DNA of 15,190 nt, taken from NCBI GenBank assembly GCA_032353305.1, contig JAUCNG010010011.1, positions 1 to 15,190 of the forward strand. The letters run 5' to 3'. The notes beneath the pieces were generated by a model. That model was not told the DNA's origin and ran no database searches. It saw nothing but the letters and a program-made list of their open reading frames with translations. Origin of the DNA: Cephalothrix spiralis. Lineage: Eukaryota; Nemertea; Palaeonemertea; Archinemertea; Cephalotrichidae. Shown one piece after another: positions 1 through 8,529 of this stretch (position 1 is its first letter; each line of letters begins with the position of its first letter). The position numbers and the translations under genes are program-made.

Positions 1-422
1 AAAGCGTTCTAGCAAAAGCGTGTCCATATCCCAAAAGGAGTAAAACCATGCACAATTCAATAATTCCACAAAACTGTATAGACTATATAGGCATACAGTG
101 TGATGATAAACTATGAGATGGCATGATTGGTACCGGTAATGATTACTAAACATGGATTTGGCTGAAATTGAAGGCTATGGCCTTTTTATTCATTATTTTA
201 CAGACCATGCGCGGCGGCGGAATTTTTTTTCGGACCAACTATATATATCTCGTCGACGGTAAAATTGTGTATGCAATTTTGAAGGATGTTATGAAATGCA
301 TGTATAATTTGATTTTATTTTTTATCATTATGATAGAATTTTGAATTGAACTCTGACTAACAAGAGCCGGACCACCAGCTCCGATAATTGTTTTTTATAG
401 TGAATTTTGTTTACGATTGCAG
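1..422. other. Presumed intron upstream of first visible transporter exon
   Basis: No exon, RNA gene or clear repeat seen. The preceding transporter exon (TM1, ExxER motif) should be on the + strand to the left but is not visible here. A short GC-rich patch (GCGCGGCGGCGG) at about 208-219 is the only compositional break. Confidence 0.5.
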
Positions 423-524
423 GTATAGCGTTTACAATTCCTCCTTTGGTTGGTGCATTTCTAGCCGACGCATTATTGGGAAAGTTCTGGACAATTATCA
501 TTGGTACATCTCTACAAACAATTG
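423..524 (+). CDS. Transporter exon (TM2 and start of TM3), first visible exon
   Basis: The acceptor TTGTTTACGATTGCAG ends at 422 and the donor is ATTG|GTAAAA. The exon begins with the last two bases of a Gly codon and ends with the first base of one. It encodes IPPLVGAFLADALLGKFW followed by a Thr-Ile-rich helix. This is the conserved TM2-TM3 hairpin of POT transporters and the best family evidence in the gene. Confidence 0.85.
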
Positions 525-3500
525 GTAAAAAGAATAACAAATTAAATATAATTAAAACATATTTTTTGGTCATTTGAAAAATTTTGGGTTACCAGATTTT
601 TGAAATCTTCTTGTGGATTACTTTACTGCTTTGTAAAATCTAAAGTTTATTTTTTATAATATGATTTTTTCTTCATAAGTTTGATACTCTTTAATAATTT
701 GCTAACACTATTTTAGATATTATTAAATTATTGAGATCTATTGAAAGTTATAAGATTAAAAATGTTATTGAATTAAAAACTATAGAAGTCGTAGAAGGAA
801 ATTTTCATAGGGAGATTGACACCTTAAACTCAAAGGAACAAAGAAACGAGAGACTCTCTGAGTGAACAAGCAAAATTTTCAGTTTACTCCAACCAGTGGC
901 TAATAACAGTTCATTCCTGGATTTAAGAACATTTTAAAAATCATTGACTTTGATCTTTCCTGCGCTATATTATATATCGTGGTCTTTTTCAGGAATGGTA
1001 GTACTGTTTGGAGTTCATTTTCATAGATATACGGAACATATAAATGATTTTACGGTGACTAATCAAATTTTATGTCTCATTTATACCGGTATGATAATAA
1101 GAGGGCATTTAATTTATCACAGTATTGTCGATAGAGAACGAAATAAAACAAACACTGCAAAAATATTGCTAATGAACAAAACAAGTTATCTATAGATTGC
1201 ACACCAATAATTAAAATGAACTTGTCCATACAATGATATTAAGAGTTGAAAAACTATGAAACTTCGACTATGTATAAAGTAGAGTAGACAGCTAATAAGA
1301 ATAAGATACATGAAAAGTAAGATATTCTAAGCCTCTGTAATCATTTTCTTTTCTATATTTAGGATACGATGGTTAATATTGCAATTTTCGCACTGGGTAA
1401 ATCTAAGCCTCTGACATTTTTCTTCTTATACAGGATGCAATGGTTACGATTGGAATTTTCGCCCTGTTTTTCAGTAGCTTTGGCATGGGATTTGTGATGT
1501 GTTCGTTAATACCTTTACTTAAACTGCAATATATTGAAGAATCACCAGATATAGTTCGATGGTACGTCATCTTAATCATGAAATATTTTTTGACATTAAA
1601 ATTCGTTAAATTGATAGAAAATATATAGGAATCTATGCAATAGTTTACACAATGAAGCATTGGCAATGATACTAGTTTATACCATTCCGATCCACTTCGG
1701 TGTCTGAAAACTTTATTGCATTCGCATTCACCACATATATTCAGATAAACGTAGGGTACAGGAATGAGTTTATACATGTAATGTAGTTTATTCTATTGAG
1801 CTAGATAATTGTATTCTTAATTACCGTAGGTATATCTGGGCAATGAGCATCTCTGGTTGTGTTTCATCCTACATCGTTCCAATAATTATAAGTCAAATTG
1901 GGCGAATCGGCGTCAACAATGAAGCTTTTATGTATTTAGCAGTACTTCGAACAGGCTGTTTAATCTTATCCATAATTACATTATCCACTGCCAAGTTAAA
2001 AAATTGGATAATTCAATCAGAGCCTCAAGGTATGTAAAATATGTATTTCATGGTATTGGCCTCCTACAAAGAGGATTGACCTGTGATATTGCATTTAGTC
2101 ATAAGATTTGGAGTGAGATGTGACATTAAGGATAACCAAATGCAATGGGCAATAACAATGGACAGACCCTTAATGAATGCAGTTAGCAAATAATAAATTC
2201 ATTAAGTAGTAAATAATACAACGCAGGTACACGATGAATGTACGTGTATTAACAAAAGTTCTAATTTTGTTTCTTAATTATAGGAAAGTCTAGCTTTCTT
2301 GCTTTGTTTAACATAGCACAGAAACAATACGACACAGATACAATACAGGTTAACAAGGAAGCAAGAGGAAAATTTCTAAAATTCATAGGTGTTATTCTTT
2401 CCAGTGTTGTGTTATACGAGTTGGTTTACATGCAGGTTTGTCAATAATTAAAAAAATAACTAAAACCTAATTAAAGAAAACAAGATGTATCATGAATGGA
2501 TCAGAGCCTCTTTCTTATTTTGAAGGCGTAAATAATTTCTTTTGTTAGTATCATGAAGTAAATACATTTAAAACTTAAAATCAATAAAAGAGATACTTTG
2601 GATTTCCTGTTTTTTCAGGAATCTATCTCTGACTTTTTCTTTCAGTTATTAACATCCCTTCTTGATGGTTGTTACGACATTTTAAACTGCTTTAATGAAT
2701 ACTATAATACTACCTCAAATAACGATTGTAACTGGAATGGTGAGAATTCATCAGACGAAAAGAACTTGAAGCTCCAAACATACTCTCAGTTTGTTTTAGG
2801 TATTTCTGCAAGCGTTGGTTTCATCACAATGCCACTAATACTCCTAACACCTTTAAAAAATGTCATATTTTCATCTAGTGTCTCAACAAGCAGTTTTAAA
2901 CGAGGCATAAGTAAGTACGTGTAACATTATATATTGACTAATATCACTAATGGTTAGGTTAATTTGAATTTCCGCATAAATGGATTCTTCCACTCACATT
3001 TTCCAAATTTGAAAAATTGTACTCATGCAGCTGTTACGACTGTTAGTCTCTGATCCGTAGGTTCATGTCTTATAATTCCATAAGAATTAAGCGCGTCACA
3101 TTCTAAAGCTCCTGGGCCCGTATTCAATAAACGGCTTAAAATTTAAGCCATACTAATGAGATAGGATAAGACCAATATTTCGACTTAAGACGATTGTTGA
3201 ATACGGGCCCTGCAAGGGGTTCAAAATTGTCAAAACCATTAGGAAGAATCTTGACATGAATCCGACATTGTCTTTGAGCGCCAAGAGAATGCAGAAAAAA
3301 AATACTTTTTGACCAAATGTTTTTGAAAAAAAGTAGGACATCAACCTAAAAACTAGGAAGTAACAAAAAACTGGCAGGGCTGAATGATGAATCATTACGC
3401 CTTCTAATGTTATATTTATTGTCACTTAGAACTTATTAATAATATAATGCTCCTTTTAGAACTAGCCCTCGGGCTGTCTGCCACTGGTATGCTAATTGCA

Positions 3501-5124
3501 TTTGCATTTCATCTAATCATCCTTCACCAATTGGAAAAGTCAGCAATGACACCTATTTGGATTTTGTGCTTAATACCAACTATTGTATTAATTGGATTTG
3601 CTGATATGTTTGCAATGGATGCAGGTATGTAAATACTAAAGTGCAGGAGAAGTGAACCTCCCCATTATGATAGGCTCTTAAAAAATGTTCGTTTCATGGT
3701 TTCGACAGTTTTGATAGCAATACTTTTAAAGTTTATAAAAATATATCTTATTAGAATACATTTTTGGACTATACTTTGAAGTACTAATGACTCAATGTCA
3801 TTTTAGAGAAATACTTCAGAATCTAATTGATAATATATAATCTGTTACGAAGTTAAATTATTATTCAATTCCAATTTTCATATTTTCAAAAGTTCTAATT
3901 AGGAACCCTGGATTACAAATGAATCGATGAATGATCATGAATATAGTCTACTTGTTTTATTTTCAGCATACAATTTCGCTTTTTGGGAGGCACGTCAAAC
4001 ACTACCAGGACTAGAATGTACATACATTGCATCGATTACACTATGTTTTGGAGTTGGGTCATTGACTGCTGGTGGAATTTATTCTTCTATTTTTTATAGT
4101 TATGGAAAACTCAAAAAATGGCACGGTGAAGTTGGTAAGTGTTTACAGAAATATAGTAATATACGCAAATGCATGTAATTAATAACTTAAATGACCAATA
4201 ATTTAACAATGGTGAAATATCGACTGAAATACATGTAGTTACAATTGGTGGAACTAAATACCCTATATTTTCTCAATGCTTAGGGAATTTATATTTTCAA
4301 AACCTATGACCAGACAGCGACACTTTCTTTAAAGTAGGACAAGAAGTGGGACCTACCAAATACACGATTAAAGATAAACCCGAACTTATTTTGCTCATTT
4401 TTACACCTAAAAAGTAAGGAGAATATAGTAAATACGTAAGCTGCTGATAGAAAATCCAAATTACAGATTCATTCGGTATTTTCTCTTATGTCCCCCATTG
4501 CAGACTCCAGTATGGGTTTAAGTTGTCAGGAACAATAAGAAAGAGTCATAATTCGTTAAAAAAGAATGAGCGCGCGTCAAAAAATTTGCATTTTAGCGTC
4601 AAAATAAGTCAGAAAAATTCATGTTTTGGTCCAACTTGCTAAAAAGTAGGAAATCATTCCAAAAAGTAGGACAGGTATACATGTACTAAAAGTAGGAAAC
4701 CTGTGAACACTGTATGACGTTAATTTCCTGATAACAGATAACAAATATGTTAACTACCTTCTAAAACAACCGAATTGGATAGCTAGTTTAATAGGGTTTG
4801 CTCTACCATGTGGGATAAATCCAGTTTATTGCCACTAGAGTCAGGGGGCTGAAAATGACGCCATGTTGTTATCAATATAATATATTCATATAAGTTGAAT
4901 TGTTAAAAATAGTCACAAACATTTTTCTCTCTCTTCCAGAAGAATTGCACTGCCGGATTTGCTATTTTGCACTCCTATTTATCCTTATATTAATATTTGC
5001 ACCACTCCTAATTTTCGCGACAAGAGATAACACACAACATCAAACCCGCAGGAACAGCTATTCAACCATACCAGGAAGTGTTCGAAATATACAAAATGTA
5101 CCAGGAATAACATCGATCATTTAA
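423..5124 (+). CDS. POT/PTR2 (SLC15-like) proton-coupled peptide transporter, 3' nine exons
   Basis: Multi-exon gene, 5' partial. Exons: 423-524, 993-1054, 1434-1561, 1830-2029, 2284-2435, 2619-2910, 3460-3624, 3967-4134, 4940-5124. They join in frame (1454 nt; 483 residues plus TAA). Seen: exon 1 contains GAFLADALLGKFWTI and continues so that every position of the PTR2 signature 1 pattern is met. Hydrophobic segments correspond to TM2-TM12, and TM1 with the usual ExxER motif would lie upstream. Known for the family: H+-driven uptake of di/tripeptides or histidine across plasma or endolysosomal membranes. Odd points: the TM5 signature (normally IN-x-G) reads SISGC without the Asn, and the TM7-TM8 loop is enlarged with Cys residues and NTT and NSS sequons. 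I infer a divergent SLC15 member, perhaps SLC15A4-like; the substrate is unknown. A monocarboxylate- or sugar-type MFS carrier is unlikely given the signature. Confidence 0.85.
525..992. other. Transporter intron, no recognisable content
   Basis: This 468-bp AT-rich intron lies between GTAAAA and TTTTTCAG. I see nothing in it beyond A/T-rich sequence. Confidence 0.6.
993..1054 (+). CDS. Transporter exon (end of TM3, loop)
   Basis: The acceptor GGTCTTTTTCAG ends at 992. The exon encodes GMVVLFGVHFHRYTEHINDF, which fits the end of TM3 (family consensus near GMVLL). I place the donor at ACG|GTGACT, because only this end gives the phase 0 needed by the next exon. GTGACT is a weak donor. The stronger-looking GTATGA at 1089 gives phase 1 and would break the frame. 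Confidence 0.65.
1327..1466 (+). repeat. Tandem partial duplication of exon 1434-1561 with its acceptor
   Basis: Two adjacent copies begin CTAAGCCTCTG at 1327 and 1403 (offset 76) and continue through a pyrimidine-rich acceptor (TTTCTATATTTAG / TTCTTCTTATACAG) into exon sequence. In the upstream copy the exon-like part (1363-1395) reads DTMVNIAIFAL; in the real exon it reads DAMVTIGIFAL. The 33 nt differ at six positions with no indel. The upstream copy ends in GGGTAAAT, a donor-like site, but lacks the rest of the 128-nt exon. It looks like a decoy acceptor or pseudo-exon. Confidence 0.75.
1434..1561 (+). CDS. Transporter exon (TM4)
   Basis: The acceptor TTTCTTCTTATACAG ends at 1433; phase 0 start at GAT GCA ATG. 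It encodes DAMVTIGIFALFFSSFGMGF and then a polar stretch ending SPDIVR. The last codon (Trp) is split TG|G across the intron, with donor GTACGT. The 5' part of this exon has a diverged tandem copy in the preceding intron (1363-1396). Confidence 0.8.
1830..2029 (+). CDS. Transporter exon (TM5 and TM6)
   Basis: The acceptor TTAATTACCGTAG ends at 1829 and the donor is CAAG|GTATGT. TM5 is YIWAMSISGCVSSYIVPII, equivalent to the POT TM5 that usually carries a Tyr/Phe-rich stretch and an Asn two residues before Gly. That Asn is not kept. TM6 follows as FMYLAVLRTGCLILSIITLS, then a short basic cytoplasmic stretch (AKLKNW). Confidence 0.85.
2284..2435 (+). CDS. Transporter exon (central loop and TM7)
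   Basis: The acceptor TTTCTTAATTATAG ends at 2283 and the donor is CAG|GTTTGT (phase 0). It encodes a polar central loop of about 30 residues and then TM7, FIGVILSSVVLYELVYMQ. The central TM6-TM7 loop is short compared with mammalian SLC15 proteins, as remembered. Confidence 0.75.
2619..2910 (+). CDS. Transporter exon (enlarged TM7-TM8 loop and TM8)
   Basis: The acceptor TTTCCTGTTTTTTCAG ends at 2618 and the donor is ATAA|GTAAGT. After TM7 comes a loop of about 55 residues with three Cys (in DGCYDILNC and NNDCNW) and two N-glycosylation sequons (NTT, NSS). TM8 follows, SQFVLGISASVGFITMPLIL. By topology the loop faces the lumen or outside, where glycosylation and disulfides are possible. Confidence 0.8.
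2911..3459. other. Transporter intron with one MITE-like element
   Basis: This 549-bp intron holds the GGGCCC-ended inverted repeat (3114-3210) and one AAAAGTAGGA motif near 3327-3338. Nothing else is recognisable. The open frame on the minus strand at 3153-3425 has no coding character. Confidence 0.5.
3114..3210. mobile_element. 97-bp MITE-like inverted repeat, termini GGGCCCGTATTCAA
   Basis: The left end GGGCCCGTATTCAATAAACG and the reverse complement of the right end, GGGCCCGTATTCAACAATCG, match almost fully, and both continue into CTTAA. An internal palindrome GGCTTAAAATTTAAGCC sits near the left arm. No target-site duplication is clear. Size, termini and intronic position fit a short non-autonomous DNA transposon or foldback element. 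Confidence 0.6.
3460..3624 (+). CDS. Transporter exon (TM9 and TM10)
   Basis: The acceptor AATGCTCCTTTTAG ends at 3459 and the donor is GCAG|GTATGT. It encodes TM9 (LALGLSATGMLIAFAFHLII), a short polar turn and TM10 (IWILCLIPTIVLIGFADMF). The GFADMF stretch matches the family pattern at TM10 (GLAE-F in homologues). The large extracellular domain found between TM9 and TM10 of PEPT1/PEPT2 is absent. Confidence 0.85.
3625..3966. other. Transporter intron, no recognisable content
   Basis: This 342-bp AT-rich intron runs between GTATGT and TTTTATTTTCAG. I see no repeat or gene in it. Confidence 0.6.
3967..4134 (+). CDS. Transporter exon (TM10-TM11 region)
   Basis: The acceptor CTTGTTTTATTTTCAG ends at 3966 and the donor is GTTG|GTAAGT. 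It encodes AYNFAFWEARQTLPGLECTY, matching the conserved 'FAYSEAPKSM' block of SLC15 proteins in position and partly in sequence. TM11 follows, with FGVGSLTAGG resembling the family FSGVGS motif. Confidence 0.85.
4135..4939. other. Transporter intron with repeated AAAAGTAGGA motifs
   Basis: This 805-bp last intron carries AAAGTAGGA at about 4331, 4642, 4662 and 4688, plus a variant AAAAAGTAAGGA at about 4409. The last three lie about 20-27 bases apart. Their origin is unknown; they may be a decayed simple repeat or element. Confidence 0.4.
4940..5124 (+). CDS. Transporter terminal exon (TM12, C-terminal tail, stop)
   Basis: The acceptor TTTTTCTCTCTCTTCCAG, a strong polypyrimidine tract, ends at 4939. 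It encodes TM12 (CRICYFALLFILILIFAPLL), then a polar cytoplasmic tail of about 40 residues ending GITSII and TAA at 5122-5124. A canonical AATAAA lies 18 bases after the stop and a second about 250 bases on. Confidence 0.85.
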
Positions 5125-5142
5125 AAGTGGCCAATATTATGA

Positions 5143-5148
5143 AATAAA
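5143..5148 (+). promoter_or_regulatory. Poly(A) signal AATAAA of the transporter gene
   Basis: AATAAA starts 18 bases after the stop codon. Another AATAAA at 5377-5382 would give a longer 3' UTR. Both are canonical hexamers, but in such AT-rich DNA chance occurrence is likely enough that neither is certain. Confidence 0.4.
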
Positions 5149-6051
5149 TATGGTGTGCGTTTTGCTGAATGACACTATTGTGACATATTATGATCTTAAA
5201 TTCTTGTGATTGTCATTCTCTGAGTTTTTACATGAATATAATATATATTCTATTTTTAATACATACATTTTTTCAATCTTATACGATATGAATATTTCAG
5301 ACAATGGATGTAACCTCTTCTGGATGCATGCACAATATTTCCAAGACCCCAAACTTAAACACAAATATAAAATATAAATAAAATGGTTGCAAATACGAAA
5401 TTTTTATTTAAACAAAAAGGACTAGAGGATTCAGGTACATATTGAATATCTAACTTTAAAAATCAATGCAAGTTACCCAGACTAAAATAGAATTAGGTTG
5501 TTAAAATAGGGCTAATATCTAATCAGATCTAATAGAGGAGAATAATAACTTTAAGTTTTGCATCAGATGTATTGTTTTAGTCTGTGCATGATAGCTATTT
5601 CTTCTAATTATTTTCTTTAAGAAAACAAAGTGTAAGATTACAAGAGACAGTTTTTATGGCTATTTCAAAGCAATGTTTTGCTTGAAGTTAACTAAAACCC
5701 TTTTGAAGGGGAATAAGGTAAAATATCAATCAAATCTAGTTGAGTGGGTATAAATTGATAAATCAACTGTCGTCAAAAATGCAATCAACATACTAAAAAA
5801 ATCATATTGTGTATCACATTGAATTCAATATTAAAATTAAATTTGATCGATATAACTCTAAGTGTCATGATAAAGTGCATAACATAGTCATGGGACAAGG
5901 TGGGTTATGAACAATCCGTGTTGCTTGAATAATGCAACATAAAAATTCATAATAACAAAATTAAATAATGATAATAAAAGCTTTATAAATTTACAACCAA
6001 TATCTACATTCAGGGTTTTTTTTAACTATCACTTTTGAGCAAAGATATAAT

Positions 6052-6288
6052 CAATATCGGATCTTTGGAATGTCGTTTATCTAAATCTAGCCCAATTATA
6101 TGGTCAAATCCTAATCACTGCAAAAATTTCAAATGTTTTCAAGTAGCGCTTTTATGAACGTATGAATAGGCACTTAAGAATTTGTAAATTCTATAGATAT
6201 CGAATGTCTATTTATAACTACGTTTAGAATTTGAGCATTTGACTTGTATATTATAGCAGTAATACGACATTCCCAGGATCCGATATTG
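6052..6288. mobile_element. 237-bp inverted-repeat element (MITE-like)
   Basis: Terminal arms of 25 bp: the left CAATATCGGATC...GGAATGTCGT (6052-6076) and the reverse complement of 6264-6288 agree at 22 of 25 positions, the three mismatches being one central block. The interior of about 185 bp has no open frame. Flanks are AT-rich, so a target duplication cannot be called. It is probably a non-autonomous DNA element in the intergenic gap. Confidence 0.5.
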
Positions 6289-6599
6289 ATATTATTGATA
6301 TAGATGAAAATTGTAACTAAGCTAATTGGCCCAAAGCTAGAGTTTCGATAACGTATTCCCTACAATAAAATTTAAAAAATTATTATAAAATCGAAAAGGT
6401 AAAACGAGGCTAAAATCCTGCACATTATTTATAGATTATTATAACCAAACCCCTAATAGTTGAACAAACTACATTATCTCCCTACCGATGGTATTTTGAG
6501 TTTTTAAGAAAATTTTATCATATTCGGCCTTATATTTGGTATTTTTTACCTATGAATCAGACCCCAAAAAACCTGTTATGACGATTATGCTTCCAAATA

Positions 6600-6852
6600 C
6601 GATACTTATTGTGAGGGCATCAGATGACTGACCCAAATTGACACAAACGTTTCGCTTTATGAGCATGTAGACCTATCCCGCACTCGGACATCGTCCCACT
6701 CCACGTATTTAACCTGACCTAGCTACCTAGGAGAAAGCGTACGCTGAAGAACTTGCCTAAGGTTTCTCCCGATGGAAAGTAGTGCCCCGGTCTCGAACCC
6801 GGGACCTTCGGATTCAAAGACCGACGTTCTATTACTTTGCCACCGAGGCGCC
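6600..6852 (-). mobile_element. tRNA-derived SINE
   Basis: Read on the minus strand, 6852 to about 6782 is tRNA-like. It begins GGCGCCTCGGTGGCAAAG, with an A-box-like TGGCAAAGTAATAG, an anticodon-loop-like CTTTGAA (would be TTG) and a perfect B-box core GGTTCGAGACC. The 3' acceptor half does not pair with GGCGCCT, so it is not a working tRNA. A tRNA-unrelated body of higher GC than its surroundings follows to about 6600 (end approximate). An RNA polymerase III promoter head plus an unrelated body is the usual SINE structure. Confidence 0.65.
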
Positions 6853-8331
6853 TGATGATCATTCATTTAGGTCTTTGAATATTTAATCTAAACCTCATTT
6901 TTACACATATGTAAAAATTCAATAGTAGAGGTTATGATTTTTTAAAGTACTATATTTGAGTTGCCCACAAGAAAATAGTTCGAAACTGTAGCGTTGGCCC
7001 ATTTATTTACTACCTAACAATATCGATGGTGAATATCTTAATTGTTCCCGACAATCTCAAAATGATTGATACAATTAACTTTCAAAACTACAATGAAGTA
7101 GTCCTTTCAAAACTACAATTATTTACCCCTACGTTCCAGCTTCTACTTAAAATATAAAACACTTCAAGTCTTCAATCATGCAAAAAATAATGCTGCAAAG
7201 TAAAAAACAAATGCAAAATACTGATTAAACTTGTATAGGGACCCAAATTTTAAAAACCTTTATACATAGCTAAGCTCGATAATCACACGGGCCCAATAGT
7301 ATTAATACAACTCTTATTTGATAATTTAAAGTATTTAGAATATTTTTTAAGTAATGGTCAGATTAATGCATTTGTTTATATTGAACAATATTTATTGAGC
7401 AAATTATTTGTCAATTCTTTCAAATTATATGATTTGATTTCATTCAAAATTACCTAATATCACAATAATTCGACTTAATAATTAAAAACAATACCTCTAA
7501 ACAATTTAGAGATAAACATCCATAACATTAAATTAAAAAGACATAAAAAATACAAAGGTCTTCATTGACTGTTAAGGAATTGCTTTCTTCAAAATTTAAT
7601 AATAGCCAAGTGCCTTTTCAGAAACTTTAACAATAACGAAAATGAAAATGCATCCCGACTTGTTATTTTTAATTTGTGGATAATTCTAGTGATATATTAA
7701 GTATTAATTTTGTAACATAAATACATTACAAAAACGAAATGATTATCTTTTTGTACTTTTAAAAGTACACGTAATTTTGATTTCTGGTTTAAAGATTATT
7801 AAAATATAAAGGATAATGATTAGCTATTTATCAAAGGACTTACCCGATTTAATCCTGATGTATTTTCTCGATGGAGATATGGAGTATAGGAGTCGTATAA
7901 CTTATTGAACTGAAGATTCAAATTATATAATTTAAAACCCTGCTCTAGTTTGATACTCTATCGTTCTTTTACCGAATATGCCTCTGAATTTAATTATTGA
8001 ATAAGTATTATTCGAGGTTTGCTCTTTTAGGTTCATATATTAAATTATTGCCCGATAACTGATAGACTTAATATAATAATTTGGCTTATAAGTAATCTAT
8101 TCGGATCACAATGCCAAGTCCAGAAAATTTTAAGGACGTGGTTATTTTAAAAATGAATAATGGCTAAACTGGGTAGGTCCATTTGAGATCATGTTTAACG
8201 AAAAATTATTCAATTGAAACCTAAATATATAGGTTACAGCAAGGGCATATTAATACATGCATGATACATGTACTAATATCCCCTTGGTTAGAGTAAATAT
8301 AACTTTAACAATAGCACCATTATTATCACTA

Positions 8332-8529
8332 CTACGACGTAGCCTTTTGTAAAAACTGATTCATATGAACTCTTACTGGGGAAACCCAGCGATTCCATGA
8401 CGACACCACGTGGACAAAACGATGTCGAGGTATAGCTTCTCTTACAGAATAGTTGTTAGCTTCTGAGCTTGATTCGGAAACAGATGAACTATCAGAAGCA
8501 GACGTTGATTCTTCATCGCTCTCGTCTAG
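8332..8529 (-). CDS. Candidate stop-readthrough extension of SETD3 (65 codons)
   Basis: Directly after TGA (8530-8532) the frame continues 65 codons to TAG (8332-8334). The first 24 residues are acidic and Ser-rich (LDESDEESTSASDSSSVSES, then SSEA), the composition expected of a SETD3 tail. The remaining 40 or so are mixed and basic and may not be coding. The stop context TGA CTAG matches the known metazoan readthrough motif UGA CUAG. A donor-like TCT|GTAAGA at 8446/8445 sits where the acidic stretch has just ended. Alternatives: a recent nonsense change, a base-call error, or plain 3' UTR. Confidence 0.45.
   Translation of the reverse strand, partial: LDESDEESTSASDSSSVSESSSEANNYSVREAIPRHRFVHVVSSWNRWVSPVRVHMNQFLQKATS

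Larger units (their letters stand above)
5125..8331. other. Intergenic region between two convergent genes
   Basis: About 3.2 kb between the transporter stop and the end of the open SETD3 frame, so it holds both 3' UTRs. It contains the transporter poly(A) signals, an inverted-repeat element (6052-6288), a tRNA-headed SINE (about 6600-6852) and a short 25-base-period direct repeat, CTTTCAAAACTACAAT, at 7079 and 7104. No open frame of note and no other RNA gene were seen. A weak ATTAAA on the minus strand (7989-7994) could serve SETD3. Confidence 0.6.

Noticed and set aside
944-1195. 83-residue + strand open frame as a separate gene
   Set aside because: Only 993-1054 has transporter similarity. 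The parts before the acceptor and after the donor are intron read-through.
3153-3425. 90-residue open frame on the minus strand
   Set aside because: It overlaps a MITE-like element and an intron, has no recognisable domain and has low-complexity Phe/Leu-rich content from AT-rich DNA.
6782-6852. Functional tRNA gene on the minus strand
   Set aside because: The B box is perfect, but the acceptor stem halves do not pair and the T and anticodon stems carry mismatches. A SINE head fits better.
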